Shown: positions 37,443 through 45,572, numbered from the stretch's first letter. The stretch is 64,000 nt of DNA from an uncultured Bryobacterales bacterium (GCA_958295955.1 OY282420.1:3176435-3240434); one strand, 5' to 3'. Notes: generated from the letters alone by a model not told the origin. A program made the numbers and translations.

Positions 37443-38420
37443 TCAGTCGGGCAAGTAGATGCCGGCGCCGATCAACAACGGGGCGCCCGGCGCCGAGACG
37501 CGCTTGACGAAGGCCGCCTTGCGCTGCAGGCGGCCCGTCTCGGGATGGTTCGCCTGGTAATAGATCGTGCTCTCGCCGAACGTCTCCGCCACGTCCACCA
37601 TGTCCCGGCCTTCGAACATTACTCTGGGGTCGCGGCCCCACTCTGCGGAGCGCTGTCCGTTAATCTCGAGCGGGCGGCCGGAAAACAACTGGTTGCCCAT
37701 TGTGTCCATGCCGAAGACGTAGATCGAACCGGCGCGCCAGCGCGGGTCGCTGCGCAGCAGCAGAGCGGCGAAGTAGCCCTTCGATTCGATCTCCAGGGCG
37801 GCGCAGCGGACGAACTCTTGCAGCCTTTCCATGGATTGCTCGGCCTCCACCAACGCGGCGTTGACTTGCGCGGCGTGACAGGTTCCCGGAAAGTCGCGGC
37901 GGTAAATGCCCGCGCCGATATACGCCGGCTGCCCTTGCCAATCGAGGCGTATCGCATAGCTGGCCTTCGGCTCGATCAGGCCGTTCTCAGGGTTAAGGAA
38001 CTCGTAATAGAGCCAGCCGCGGCCGGTAATCCGCAAGGCGCGATGATACTCCATAATGAGATCCGTGTCGAAGCCGTCGATGAGACCGTCCCAAAACTCT
38101 CCTTCCAGGCTCGGGTCGGGGGGATAGACAGCGGAACGAGACTGCCGCCCATTGGCGTCCATGTGATCGACGAACACATGGAACTGCCCGCTTTTCCAGC
38201 GCGCATCCTGGTGAAAGGCGCGGTACGCTTCCTCGAAGCCCATTTCCTGCACGTATTCGTAAGCGCACTGCGCGAATGCCTCGACATCCGCCGTGGAGCG
38301 GATAGCGGAGGCGGAGATCGACTTTTCCGCGCAAGGAATCGGCTCGGCCGCCGCCGCCATGCCCGCTGCAAGCAGCGCCGCAAGGGGGGCGAGCATGCGG
38401 ACAATACGTTGGGATTGCAT
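37443..38420 (-). CDS. Secreted double-Cache protein (array copy B)
   Basis: The 325-residue product is nearly identical to copies A and D. The first Cache has small substitutions in the predicted pocket (FHVFVDHMDANGRQSRSAV, LIMEYHRALRITGRGWLYY, FLNPENGLIEPK). The second Cache is indistinguishable by eye from copies A and C apart from single residues. The signal peptide has AAA in place of APA before AEPIPCAEK. There is no output domain. ATG 38420 lies 8 nt from its own -10 box. Confidence 0.8.
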   Translation of the reverse strand: MQSQRIVRMLAPLAALLAAGMAAAAEPIPCAEKSISASAIRSTADVEAFAQCAYEYVQEMGFEEAYRAFHQDARWKSGQFHVFVDHMDANGRQSRSAVYPPDPSLEGEFWDGLIDGFDTDLIMEYHRALRITGRGWLYYEFLNPENGLIEPKASYAIRLDWQGQPAYIGAGIYRRDFPGTCHAAQVNAALVEAEQSMERLQEFVRCAALEIESKGYFAALLLRSDPRWRAGSIYVFGMDTMGNQLFSGRPLEINGQRSAEWGRDPRVMFEGRDMVDVAETFGESTIYYQANHPETGRLQRKAAFVKRVSAPGAPLLIGAGIYLPD

Positions 38421-38428
38421 AACCGGAA

Positions 38429-38458
38429 ATAGTAGGTTATACGCCCGCGGCGTGTCAA
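38429..38458 (-). promoter_or_regulatory. Repeated promoter of array copy B
   Basis: On the minus strand TTGACA (38453-38458), 18-nt spacer, TACTAT (38429-38434), 8 nt before the ATG at 38420. Confidence 0.7.
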
Positions 38459-38481
38459 TTGCCAATGGATCTCGCGTGCGC

Positions 38482-39447
38482 TCAGTCGGGCAAGTAGATG
38501 CCGGCGCCGATCAACAACGGGGCGCCCGGCGCCGAGACGCGCTTGACGAAGGCCGCCTTGCGCTGCAGGCGGCCCGTCTCGGGATGGTTCGCCTGGTAAT
38601 AGATCGTGCTCTCGCCGAACGTCTCCGCCACGTCCACCATGTCCCGGCCTTCGAACATTACTCTGGGGTCGCGGCCCCACTCTGCGGTGCGCTGTCCGTT
38701 AATCTCGAGCGGGCGGCCCGAAAACAACTGGTTGCCCATTGTGTCCATGCCGAAGACGTAGATCGAACCGGCGCGCCAGCGCGGGTCGCTGCGCAGCAGC
38801 AGCGCGGCGAAGTAGCCCTTCGATTCGATCTCCAGGGCGGCGCAGCGGACGAACTCTTGCAGCCTTTCCATGGATTGCTCGGCCTCCACCAGCGCGGCGT
38901 TGACTTGCGCGGCGTGACAGGTTCCCGGAAAGTCGCGGCGGTAAATGCCCGCGCCGATATACGCCGGCTGCCCTTGCCAATCGAGGCGTATCGTATAGCT
39001 GGCCTTCGGCTCGGTCAGGCCGTTCTCCGGGTTACGGAACTCGTAATAGAGCCAGCCGCGGCCGGTAATCCGCAAGGCGCGATGGAACTCCACAATGAAA
39101 TCCGTGTCGAAGCCGTCGATGAGACCGTCCCAAAACTCTCCTTCGAGGCTCGGGTCGGGGGGATAGACAGCGGAACGAGCCTGCCGCCCATTGGCGTCCA
39201 GGTGATCGACGAACACGTAGAACTGCCCGCCTTTCCAGCGCGCATCCTGGTGAAAGGCGCGGTACGCTTCCTCAAAGCCCATTTCCTGCACGTATTCGTA
39301 AGCGCACTGCACGAAAGTCTCGACATCCGCCACGGAACGGATAGCGGAGGCGGAGACCGACTTCTCCGCGCAAGGCGCGGAAGCCGCCGCGGAGGCCGGC
39401 GCGAGCAACAAGGCAAAAACCGGGGGAGTGAGCCCATAACTACGCAT
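38482..39447 (-). CDS. Secreted double-Cache protein, first gene of the array (copy A)
   Basis: The 321-residue product shares both Cache domains with copies B and D but has a different signal peptide (MRSYGLTPPVFALLLAPASA) and a different upstream region. The array's repeat unit therefore begins inside this gene, after the signal sequence. Its own upstream sequence has GATAAT on the minus strand 7 nt before the ATG, again a leaderless arrangement. It is probably the ancestral edge of the tandem duplication. No sensory output domain is present. Confidence 0.8.
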   Translation of the reverse strand: MRSYGLTPPVFALLLAPASAAASAPCAEKSVSASAIRSVADVETFVQCAYEYVQEMGFEEAYRAFHQDARWKGGQFYVFVDHLDANGRQARSAVYPPDPSLEGEFWDGLIDGFDTDFIVEFHRALRITGRGWLYYEFRNPENGLTEPKASYTIRLDWQGQPAYIGAGIYRRDFPGTCHAAQVNAALVEAEQSMERLQEFVRCAALEIESKGYFAALLLRSDPRWRAGSIYVFGMDTMGNQLFSGRPLEINGQRTAEWGRDPRVMFEGRDMVDVAETFGESTIYYQANHPETGRLQRKAAFVKRVSAPGAPLLIGAGIYLPD

Positions 39448-39484
39448 GCTGTCGATTATCGCAAGGCCGGCGGTGCGTTATCAA

Positions 39485-39519
39485 CCGTTCCGCGCAGCAA
39501 TTTTGCTATCCACTACTTG
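39485..39519 (-). repeat. Dispersed intergenic repeat, copy 6
   Basis: On the minus strand it reads AAGTAGTGGATAGCAAAATT then GCTGCGCGGAACGG. The core contains AGCAA-AA-TTGCT, a small palindrome. It lies in the divergent gap between array copy A and the cyclase gene. Confidence 0.65.
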
Positions 39520-39535
39520 TTAAGCTGTTAACGAA

Positions 39536-40498
39536 ATGAAAAAGCTGATCGTTGCAACCGTTTTCTGCGGCCTCCCGCTTGCGGCCCAGCCGAAGACCAC
39601 CAAGGCCGATGTCGAGCGCTGGATGACCGAGCTCTCAAATTGGGGCCGCTGGGGCGACGACGACGAGCGCGGCGCCTACAACCTGATCACGCCGAAAAAG
39701 CGCCTGGAAGCCGTCAAGCTCGTCTGGGAAGGCATTTCCGTGTCGCTGGCCCGCGATGTCGAAAAGAAAGAGGCCGACGACAATCCGCGCCCGTTCCGGC
39801 ATTCGATGAACAACGTCGGACTCAACAATCCGGGGCAGTTCGTTTCCGATACCTACGCGGTCAGCTACCACGGCTACGCCCACTCGCACATGGATTCGCT
39901 CTGCCACATGGCTTACAAGGGCAAGTCCTACAACGGCTTCCCGCAAGCCGACGTAACGGCGGACGGCGCCCCGAAGCTCGCCGTCGCCAATTACAAGGAA
40001 GGTATTTTTACCCGCGGCGTGCTGATGGACATAGCGCGCCTCAAGGGCGTCGAATCGCTCGAGCCCGGCACGCCGGTCTACCCCCGGGACCTTGACGCTT
40101 GGGAAAAGAAAGCGGGCGTCAAGGTCAAGCCCGGCGACGTCGTGCTCATCCGCACCGGGCGCTGGGCCTTGCGCGACAAAAAAGGACCTTGGGCGGCGTC
40201 GAAGAAATCGGCCGGCCTGCATGCTTCGTGCGCCAAGTGGCTGAAAGAGCGCGACGCAGCCATCCTCGGCAGCGACGCCGCCGGCGACGTCATGCCCTCG
40301 GGCGTGGAGGGCGTCGGCCAGCCGATCCATCAGTTGACGCTGGTCGCCATGGGCATGCCCATCTTCGACAACCTCGACCTCGAAGCCGTCGGCAAGCAGG
40401 CCGCGCGCCTCAACCGCTGGGAATTCCTGATTACCGCCGCCCCCATGGCCGTAGGCAAAGGCACCGGCAGCCCTTTCAATCCCATAGCTACGTTTTAA
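39536..40498 (+). CDS. Exported cyclase-family (kynurenine formamidase-like) hydrolase
   Basis: The 320-residue product has a signal peptide (LIVATVFCGLPLAAQ) and a PF04199-type cyclase domain. The metal-binding motif appears as HSHMDSLCHM, a variant of H-x-G-T-H-x-D-x-P-x-H in which GT is replaced, and GDVVLIRTGRW is a second family motif. Known relatives hydrolyse N-formylkynurenine, isatin or cyclic amides using Mn or Zn. The longer, secreted subfamily seen here is common in soil bacteria and has no assigned substrate. There is no clear Shine-Dalgarno sequence at ATG 39536. Confidence 0.85.
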   Translation: MKKLIVATVFCGLPLAAQPKTTKADVERWMTELSNWGRWGDDDERGAYNLITPKKRLEAVKLVWEGISVSLARDVEKKEADDNPRPFRHSMNNVGLNNPGQFVSDTYAVSYHGYAHSHMDSLCHMAYKGKSYNGFPQADVTADGAPKLAVANYKEGIFTRGVLMDIARLKGVESLEPGTPVYPRDLDAWEKKAGVKVKPGDVVLIRTGRWALRDKKGPWAASKKSAGLHASCAKWLKERDAAILGSDAAGDVMPSGVEGVGQPIHQLTLVAMGMPIFDNLDLEAVGKQAARLNRWEFLITAAPMAVGKGTGSPFNPIATF

Positions 40499-40583
40499 GC
40501 GCAGGCGCCGGTTGCAGCCCCCCAACCTTGCGCGGGGTTGGTAAATTACATGAGGGTCGGCCGCCGCCATGCGAGGCAACGCG

Positions 40584-41291
40584 ATGCGAAACGGTTCTTT
40601 GCGGGTGTTCGTTTTCCTGCTGGCGGCCGCTTGGGCAGGCGGTCCGGCAGGCGCGGAAAATCCGGCCAAGGGGCGGTTTCTGGTCGCCGACCGCAGCCTG
40701 AGCGGGTCCAATTTCGCCGAGACGGTCGTGCTGCTGATCCGCTATGACGCGGGCGGCGCAATGGGGCTGGTGGTCAACAGGGAGACGCCGATTCAGGCCG
40801 CAAAGCTCTTGCCGGATATCTCCGTTTTGGCCGACCGCGGCGGCCGCGCTTATGTCGGCGGCCCGGTGGAGACCTACAAGATTTTTTTGCTTCTCCGCGC
40901 CGACAGTCGGCCGGCCGGCGCCGTGCCCGTGGTCGATGACGTTTATTTCGCCAATAACCTCGACCCCATCGCCGGACAAAGCGCGCCGGAACCGGGCAGT
41001 TTCCGCATCTATGCAGGATATGCCGGCTGGGCGCCGGGGCAGTTGGACGCCGAGCTTGACCAGGGGGCGTGGAGCGTCCTGCCGGGAGAGTCGGAAGCGG
41101 TATTCGACGCCAACCCGCAAGGACTTTGGGAGCGGCTGATCCGGCGCACGGAATTCCGCATCGCCCGCGGCCTGAAAACACTGCAAGGCCTCACCCCCGA
41201 TGAATACATCTGTATAATGCGGTCCGCGCAACTCCAAAGGCTTGACTTCAATCCGATCCATCGCTTGCCCGGAACCGTACATCTAAACTGA
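40584..41291 (+). CDS. YqgE/AlgH-family protein with N-terminal signal peptide
   Basis: The 235-residue product starts at ATG 40584, with GAGG 7 nt upstream. Residues 1-25 form a signal peptide (LRVFVFLLAAAWAGGPAGAE). The rest is a YqgE/AlgH (DUF179) domain: GRFLVADRSLSGSNFAETVVLL, GAMGLVVNRETPI, VGGPVE, and RIYAGYAGWAPGQLDAELDQGAWSVLP. Classical YqgE is cytoplasmic and of unclear function. Here the mature N-terminus GRFLVADRSL is exactly where the cytoplasmic proteins begin. A C-terminal extension of about 45 residues (RGLKTLQGLTP ... LPGTVHLN) is also unusual. Confidence 0.88.
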   Translation: MRNGSLRVFVFLLAAAWAGGPAGAENPAKGRFLVADRSLSGSNFAETVVLLIRYDAGGAMGLVVNRETPIQAAKLLPDISVLADRGGRAYVGGPVETYKIFLLLRADSRPAGAVPVVDDVYFANNLDPIAGQSAPEPGSFRIYAGYAGWAPGQLDAELDQGAWSVLPGESEAVFDANPQGLWERLIRRTEFRIARGLKTLQGLTPDEYICIMRSAQLQRLDFNPIHRLPGTVHLN

Positions 41292-41296
41292 GTCCT

Positions 41297-42349
41297 ATGC
41301 TTTTGCTGCGGGTTTTGATCCTCTCCGCGTCTGCCGCGGCGGCGTTCGCGCAAACGGACGCCCGCCTGCGCGGCAGCGACGCGGCGAAGCTCTACGACGG
41401 CATCGCCGAGTTGATGGAAGCCAACCGGATCGTGATTCCCGAGTTGGCGCGCGCCGGAGCTCCGCTGGTGGAGAACTTCCGGCAGGGCGCCGCAACACTG
41501 GCGGCCGGCCGCCGCAGCGACCACTCCGGCGTGCTCTATCGGATGCTGACGAATGCGCGCATCTATCTCCAGGTGCTCGATGCGATGCCGAAGCCCGAGG
41601 AATTTTCCGCGGAAGTCGGCGATCAAATCGCCCGCCTGCGCGAGCGGGTCGAAAAGCTCGAGCGTCATTTTCGGGCGACGCTCGAGTTCCGCGAAGAGCA
41701 AGCGCTCGGCGCGGACCGCGACAACCTGCGCCGTTATGCGCAAGAGAATCACACCGTCGGTCCGCCCCGCGGCGGCGAGCGGCGCGTCGTGTTTCTGGGC
41801 GATTCCATCACCGACGGTTGGAAGCTCAACCAGTATTTCCCGGCCAAGCCGTACCTCAATCGCGGCATCGGCGGGCAGATCAGCGGGCAAATGCTCGGCC
41901 GCATGAAGGCCGACGTGCTCGATCTGAAGCCGCGCGCGGTGGTCGTCCTCGCCGGCACGAACGACTTGGCGCGGGGAGTCTCCGAGCGCGCCATTCGGAA
42001 CAACCTCGAGACGATCGGCATCCTGGCCGAAACCGCGGGCGTCGCGCCCGTGTTCGCATCGATTCTGCCCGTAAGCGATTATCACGAGGACAAAAGCCCC
42101 CGCTACAAGCGAACGCTTCTGCGCGAGCCCGAACGCATCCTGGCGCTCAACCGTTGGCTCGCGCAAACCTGCCGGGAGCGCGGTTGGGGCTATCTCGACT
42201 ACTTCGGCGCGCTTGTCGACGACGCCGGGAGGCTGCGCAAGGAAATGGCCGGCGACGGCTTGCATCCCAACGCCGAGGGCTACAAGGTCATGGCCCCTCT
42301 GGCGCAACGGGCGATCGAAACCGCTCTGGCTTCCGCGGCCGCCAATTGA
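41297..42349 (+). CDS. Exported SGNH/GDSL hydrolase
   Basis: The 350-residue product has a signal peptide (LLLRVLILSASAAAAFAQ) and an N-terminal helical region (about 25-150) with a likely coiled coil (IARLRERVEKLERHF). A C-terminal SGNH esterase domain carries block I GDSITDGW, block II GIGGQISGQM, block III AGTNDLARG and block V GDGLHPNAEGY, giving the Ser, Gly, Asn and His catalytic set. Likely activity is deacetylation or esterase action on a carbohydrate or lipid. The gene starts 5 nt after YqgE, so the two are probably co-transcribed. Confidence 0.9.
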   Translation: MLLLRVLILSASAAAAFAQTDARLRGSDAAKLYDGIAELMEANRIVIPELARAGAPLVENFRQGAATLAAGRRSDHSGVLYRMLTNARIYLQVLDAMPKPEEFSAEVGDQIARLRERVEKLERHFRATLEFREEQALGADRDNLRRYAQENHTVGPPRGGERRVVFLGDSITDGWKLNQYFPAKPYLNRGIGGQISGQMLGRMKADVLDLKPRAVVVLAGTNDLARGVSERAIRNNLETIGILAETAGVAPVFASILPVSDYHEDKSPRYKRTLLREPERILALNRWLAQTCRERGWGYLDYFGALVDDAGRLRKEMAGDGLHPNAEGYKVMAPLAQRAIETALASAAAN

Positions 42350-42382
42350 AACGCCGTCCGCGGTAGCGTAGGGTAGATAGGA

Positions 42383-42901
42383 ATGAAATTACTGGAACTC
42401 TTCGGGTTGGCGCCCCGCGAACCGGAAGCGGCGCCGACCGATTCGGACACGATTCACAAAATCAGTCAGGCAATCGATGCATTGCCGCCCGACCAGGCCC
42501 GGCACATCGCTTCGTTTGCCTACATTCTCGGGCGCGTGGCGAATGCCGATCTGCACATCAGCGCCGAAGAGATCGCCGAGATGGAACGCATTGTGGAGCG
42601 CGTGGGAGGATTGCCCGAGGCGCAGGCGGCGCTGGTGGTGCAGATCGCCAAGGCGCAGCACGCTCTCTTCGGCGCAACGGAAAATTTCGTCGTCACGCAG
42701 CAGTTCAACCGCATCGCAAACCGCAGCCAGAAGCTGGCGCTGCTGCACTGTCTGTTTGCCGTGTCGTCGTCGGACCGGTCGATCAGCGTGAAAGAGGACA
42801 ACGAGATCAGGGGAATCTGCAGCGAATTGCGCCTCGATCATGCGGACTTCATCGCCGCGCGCTCAACCTATAGGGAACACTTGGCGGTGCTGAAAAATTA
42901 G
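42383..42901 (+). CDS. TerB-like tellurite-resistance-domain protein
   Basis: The 172-residue all-helical cytoplasmic product resembles the TerB/DUF533 fold. HIASFAYILGRVANADLHISAEEIAEMERIV matches the acidic helix pair with a D-x-x-(I/V)-x-x-x-E core of TerB, and SSSDRSISVKEDNEIRGICSEL repeats the pattern. TerB-like domains bind metals weakly and are linked to envelope stress. No other ter genes are nearby. Start ATG 42383 has AGGGTAG upstream. Confidence 0.75.
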   Translation: MKLLELFGLAPREPEAAPTDSDTIHKISQAIDALPPDQARHIASFAYILGRVANADLHISAEEIAEMERIVERVGGLPEAQAALVVQIAKAQHALFGATENFVVTQQFNRIANRSQKLALLHCLFAVSSSDRSISVKEDNEIRGICSELRLDHADFIAARSTYREHLAVLKN

Positions 42902-42909
42902 GCTCGGAG

Positions 42910-44022
42910 TCAGCTTCCGACCAGGCGCCGGTGGCGGTCGAACAAGAACTTGTCGGTCATCCCCGCAACGTAATCGCAGACGGCTTGATGCAGCGGCTCG
43001 GTTGCGGCCTGCTCCCGGTAGGACTGCGGCAAGTCTTCGGGGCGTCTCATGAAATGTTGGAAGAGCGCGCTCAATTTGCGCGCCGCGGCGTTCGCTTCCG
43101 CGCGGATGACGGCGGCGCCGTAAAATTTTTCGCGCAGCAGCGAGCGAAGCTGCCGCGAGGTTTCAATGCCTTCCGGTGCGAGCAGGGCAACGCGGCCGTC
43201 GAGTCGGCGGACGGCTTCGGGGCTGTCGGCGCCGGATGCCGCAACAGCAGCGGCGGAGCCGTCGATCAACTGCAAGACCAGCCGCCCGAGCAAGCGGCGA
43301 ATCGCCTCGTTGACTTTCTGGCGCGCGGTGGCGGAAGGATGCTCGCGGGCGGCGTCGGCATAGAACTCGCCGAATCTTGCGACGCGCCGGCAAGCGTCTT
43401 CCACGGCGATGAAGCCGGAATCGAGCGCGTCGTCGAGGTCCGCGCAGTGGTAGGCGATTTCGTCGGCGGGGTCGATCAATTGGGCTTCGAGCAGGGGCCG
43501 CAGCGCGGGCAGATATTCCCCGTTCGCAGCGTCTTGTGGGTCCAGCTCGCGCGAGTGCTTGAGCAGACCTTCGCGCGTCTCGAACGTCAGGTTCAGTCCG
43601 CGGAACGCCGCGTATCTCTGCTCGAAATGCTCGACGATGCGCAGCGCGTGGCGGTTGTGGTCGAAGCCCGCTCCATAGCGGCGCATTTCCCGATCCAGGG
43701 CCTCTTCGCCGGCATGGCCGAACGCCGGGTGCCCCAGGTCGTGGGCCAGAGCCAGACATTCCACCAAGTCTTCGTTCAGTCCCAATGCGGCGGCGGCCGT
43801 GCGCGCCACCTGCGAAACCTCCAGGGTGTGCGTCAGACGGTTTCGAAAATGGTCGGAGTAGGGGGCGGTGAAGACCTGCGTCTTGTGCTCCAGGCGCCGG
43901 AATGCGCGCGAATGAATCACGCGGTCGCGGTCGCGCTGAAACGGCCCGCGGTAGGGGTGCTCGCTCTCGGGATAGCGGCGGCCGCGGGATTCCTCCGCTG
44001 GAAACCGCAACTCGGCTGTCAT
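42910..44022 (-). CDS. Deoxyguanosine triphosphate triphosphohydrolase-like protein (HD family)
   Basis: The 370-residue HD-superfamily dNTPase cleaves dNTP to nucleoside and triphosphate in the better-studied homologues. Motifs visible are FRRLEHKTQVF, the first His in NRLTHTLEVSQ, the HD pair in LALAHDLGHPAFGHAGEEALD and the final Asp in AYHCADLDDALD. PFQRDRDRVIHSRAFRRL is the family N-terminus. Length fits the short dGTPase-like type 2 group rather than E. coli Dgt (505 aa). The tail KFLFDRHRRLVGS is typical. It is followed downstream, on the opposite strand, by the TerB-like gene (8-nt gap between stops). Confidence 0.92.
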   Translation of the reverse strand: MTAELRFPAEESRGRRYPESEHPYRGPFQRDRDRVIHSRAFRRLEHKTQVFTAPYSDHFRNRLTHTLEVSQVARTAAAALGLNEDLVECLALAHDLGHPAFGHAGEEALDREMRRYGAGFDHNRHALRIVEHFEQRYAAFRGLNLTFETREGLLKHSRELDPQDAANGEYLPALRPLLEAQLIDPADEIAYHCADLDDALDSGFIAVEDACRRVARFGEFYADAAREHPSATARQKVNEAIRRLLGRLVLQLIDGSAAAVAASGADSPEAVRRLDGRVALLAPEGIETSRQLRSLLREKFYGAAVIRAEANAAARKLSALFQHFMRRPEDLPQSYREQAATEPLHQAVCDYVAGMTDKFLFDRHRRLVGS

Positions 44023-44038
44023 CGAGCGGGGCTTGCGC

Positions 44039-44746
44039 TTAGCTGCCTTCGATCAGATTCTGAAGCTCGCCGCCGATCAACATGCTCGCCTCCGGGCCGT
44101 TTTCCTGTTGGACTGCGTTCAGGATTTCGCGCGCCTTCGCCGGATCGCTTGCGGCGTAGGTCTGCGCCAGAGCAACTTGCGCGCGGGCCTTGGAGACGAC
44201 CCGGGTAGGTTCCGCGGCGAGCCGCTCGTAGTGGCGCCGCGCCTCGTCGATCTCGCCGCTTTGTTCGAGCATTTCGGCGAAGGCCAGCCGGGACAGGGCG
44301 GCGTACTCCGGGTCCGGGCCGTCGATCGCCGCCTCAAACCGGGTCCGGGCTTCTTCCGTTTTCTGCTGCTCGGCGTTCAGCAGTCCGAGATAGTATTCGG
44401 CCGCGGCGGCCGGCGCGCTTCCGGCGTAATCGCCGATGACGCCTTCCATTGCTTCGCTCGTCCGCCGGATGCGCTCCAGGGTTGTCGCAAAGGTGACGGT
44501 TCCCGGCCGGTTCTCCAGAGACACCACGCCGTGGAACAGGTCGAGCGCCTTGTGCAAGGCAACGCGACCGCTCGCGGCCTTGGCCCGCTTATAGCTCCAG
44601 AACGAGCCTCCGCCGATGAGGAGCGCCAATGCAACCGCCCCCGAGACGATGACTTTGTTGCGGTGCTCGGATAGATACTTGACCTGATGGCCGACCTCTT
44701 CTGCGAACCGGTCGCGCTTGAGATATTTGCGATTCAGTTTTGCCAT
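44039..44746 (-). CDS. Membrane-anchored TPR protein (YfgM/TPR_21-like)
   Basis: The 235-residue product has a basic cytoplasmic N-terminus (AKLNRKYLKRDRF) and one membrane segment (about 33-50, VIVSGAVALALLIGGGSFW). A tetratricopeptide-type helical region spans about 55-235, with repeats such as AAEYYLGLLNAEQQKTEEARTRF and ALSRLAFAEMLEQSGEIDEARRHY. This layout is that of YfgM, an ancillary factor of the Sec translocon. Sequence alone supports only a periplasmic TPR scaffold. It lies 16 nt upstream of the dGTPase-like gene on the same strand. Confidence 0.8.
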   Translation of the reverse strand: MAKLNRKYLKRDRFAEEVGHQVKYLSEHRNKVIVSGAVALALLIGGGSFWSYKRAKAASGRVALHKALDLFHGVVSLENRPGTVTFATTLERIRRTSEAMEGVIGDYAGSAPAAAAEYYLGLLNAEQQKTEEARTRFEAAIDGPDPEYAALSRLAFAEMLEQSGEIDEARRHYERLAAEPTRVVSKARAQVALAQTYAASDPAKAREILNAVQQENGPEASMLIGGELQNLIEGS

Positions 44747-44805
44747 GCGCCGTTCCTGATTTTATCGCTTTTCGCCGCGGAGGCGCAAACCGCGGCAGAC
44801 GGCGA

Positions 44806-44835
44806 TTGACCGCGCCGGACGGTCTTGCCTATAAT
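44806..44835 (+). promoter_or_regulatory. Promoter of the rplU-rpmA operon
   Basis: TTGACC (44806-44811), an 18-nt spacer and consensus TATAAT (44830-44835). The 5' leader to the rplU ATG would be about 75 nt and is GC-rich with potential hairpins. It is a candidate for L21-mediated autoregulation but no known leader motif was recognised. Confidence 0.7.
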
Positions 44836-44917
44836 CAAGAGTCAGCACATCGGGGGCGCGCGGCGTCTCGCCGGCAGGCGAAGAGCGCAGCGCCCGGTTC
44901 CTGGGGAGTTCAGTGTC

Positions 44918-45250
44918 ATGTATGCGGTCATAGAAACCGGAGGGAAGCAGTACGCCGTTTCCCCGGGCGATGAGATTCGAATCGAAAAGCTGGACGGCGC
45001 GGTCGGCGATCCGGTGCGGTTCGACACGGTGCTTGCCGTATCCGGCGACGACGGCAGCTTGACGGCGGGGGGCGGTTCCGGCGCCGCGGTCGCCGGCACG
45101 ATCTCCGATCAGGGGCGCGCGCGGAAGATCGACGTGCTGAAATTCAAGCGGCGCAAAATGTACCGCCGCCATATCGGCCACCGCCAACCTTTCACGCAGG
45201 TGAAGATCGAGTCGATCGACGTTCAGTCGGCCGACAACACGGAGTTGTAG
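44918..45250 (+). CDS. rplU: 50S ribosomal protein L21
   Basis: The 110-residue L21 is a 23S rRNA-binding protein. [27 protein letters not shown] is the family start, and the signature [31 protein letters not shown] closes the protein. A short GSGAAV insert lies in the loop before the KFKRRK segment. The ATG at 44918 is preceded by GGGGAG at a good distance. The in-frame extension upstream is not L21-like. It is co-transcribed with rpmA 2 nt downstream. Confidence 0.97.
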   Translation: MYAVIETGGKQYAVSPGDEIRIEKLDGAVGDPVRFDTVLAVSGDDGSLTAGGGSGAAVAGTISDQGRARKIDVLKFKRRKMYRRHIGHRQPFTQVKIESIDVQSADNTEL

Positions 45251-45252
45251 TC

Positions 45253-45516
45253 ATGGCGCACAAAAAAGGTCAGGGAACGTCCAGGAACGGCCGCGAGTCC
45301 GCAGCGAAGCGGCTCGGCGTGAAACGCTTCGCCGGCCAGGCGGTTACGGGCGGCAGCATTCTCGTCCGCCAGCGGGGCACGCGTTTTCAGCCGGGTCTCA
45401 ATGTCGGCCGCGGCAAGGACGACACCTTGTTCGCCAAGATCGACGGCGTTGTGGAATTCCGCAACCGCGGCCGGAAGGGCCGCGTCATCCGGGTCAACCC
45501 GATTCCGGCGGCGTAG
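45253..45516 (+). CDS. rpmA: 50S ribosomal protein L27
   Basis: The 87-residue L27 lies near the peptidyl transferase centre. It begins [20 protein letters not shown] with the conserved core [20 protein letters not shown] and ends RVIRVNP. There is no Firmicute-type cleavable N-terminal extension, so the mature N-terminus is made directly. It is the second gene of rplU-rpmA. The usual partner obg does not follow. A DUF1080 gene comes next after 56 nt. Confidence 0.97.
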   Translation: MAHKKGQGTSRNGRESAAKRLGVKRFAGQAVTGGSILVRQRGTRFQPGLNVGRGKDDTLFAKIDGVVEFRNRGRKGRVIRVNPIPAA

Positions 45517-45572
45517 CGCGCCGCAGCGGCCGGGGATCGCAAGGCTCCCGCAGCCCGGCAGGGAGGGGCAAA

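Larger units (their letters stand above)
33334..39447 (-). repeat. Tandem gene array of five secreted Cache proteins
   Basis: Five head-to-tail genes share signal peptide, domain layout and (four of five) promoter. Copies A-D (38482-39447, 37443-38420, 36377-37381, 35339-36316) repeat with a period of about 1.04 kb, with 60-61 nt gaps carrying the promoter. The second-Cache halves of copies A-D and the gaps are nearly identical by eye. The first-Cache halves differ, most in copy C. This is a recent tandem amplification with localised diversification. Confidence 0.9.

Noticed and set aside
33343..38432. Long plus-strand open frames opposite the Cache array
   Set aside because: They repeat because the array repeats. 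The minus-strand products have signal peptides and Cache motifs, while the plus-strand translations have none.
35278..38481. CRISPR-like regular spacing of repeats
   Set aside because: The repeat unit is a whole gene of about 1.04 kb, not a short repeat with unique spacers, and no cas genes are present.
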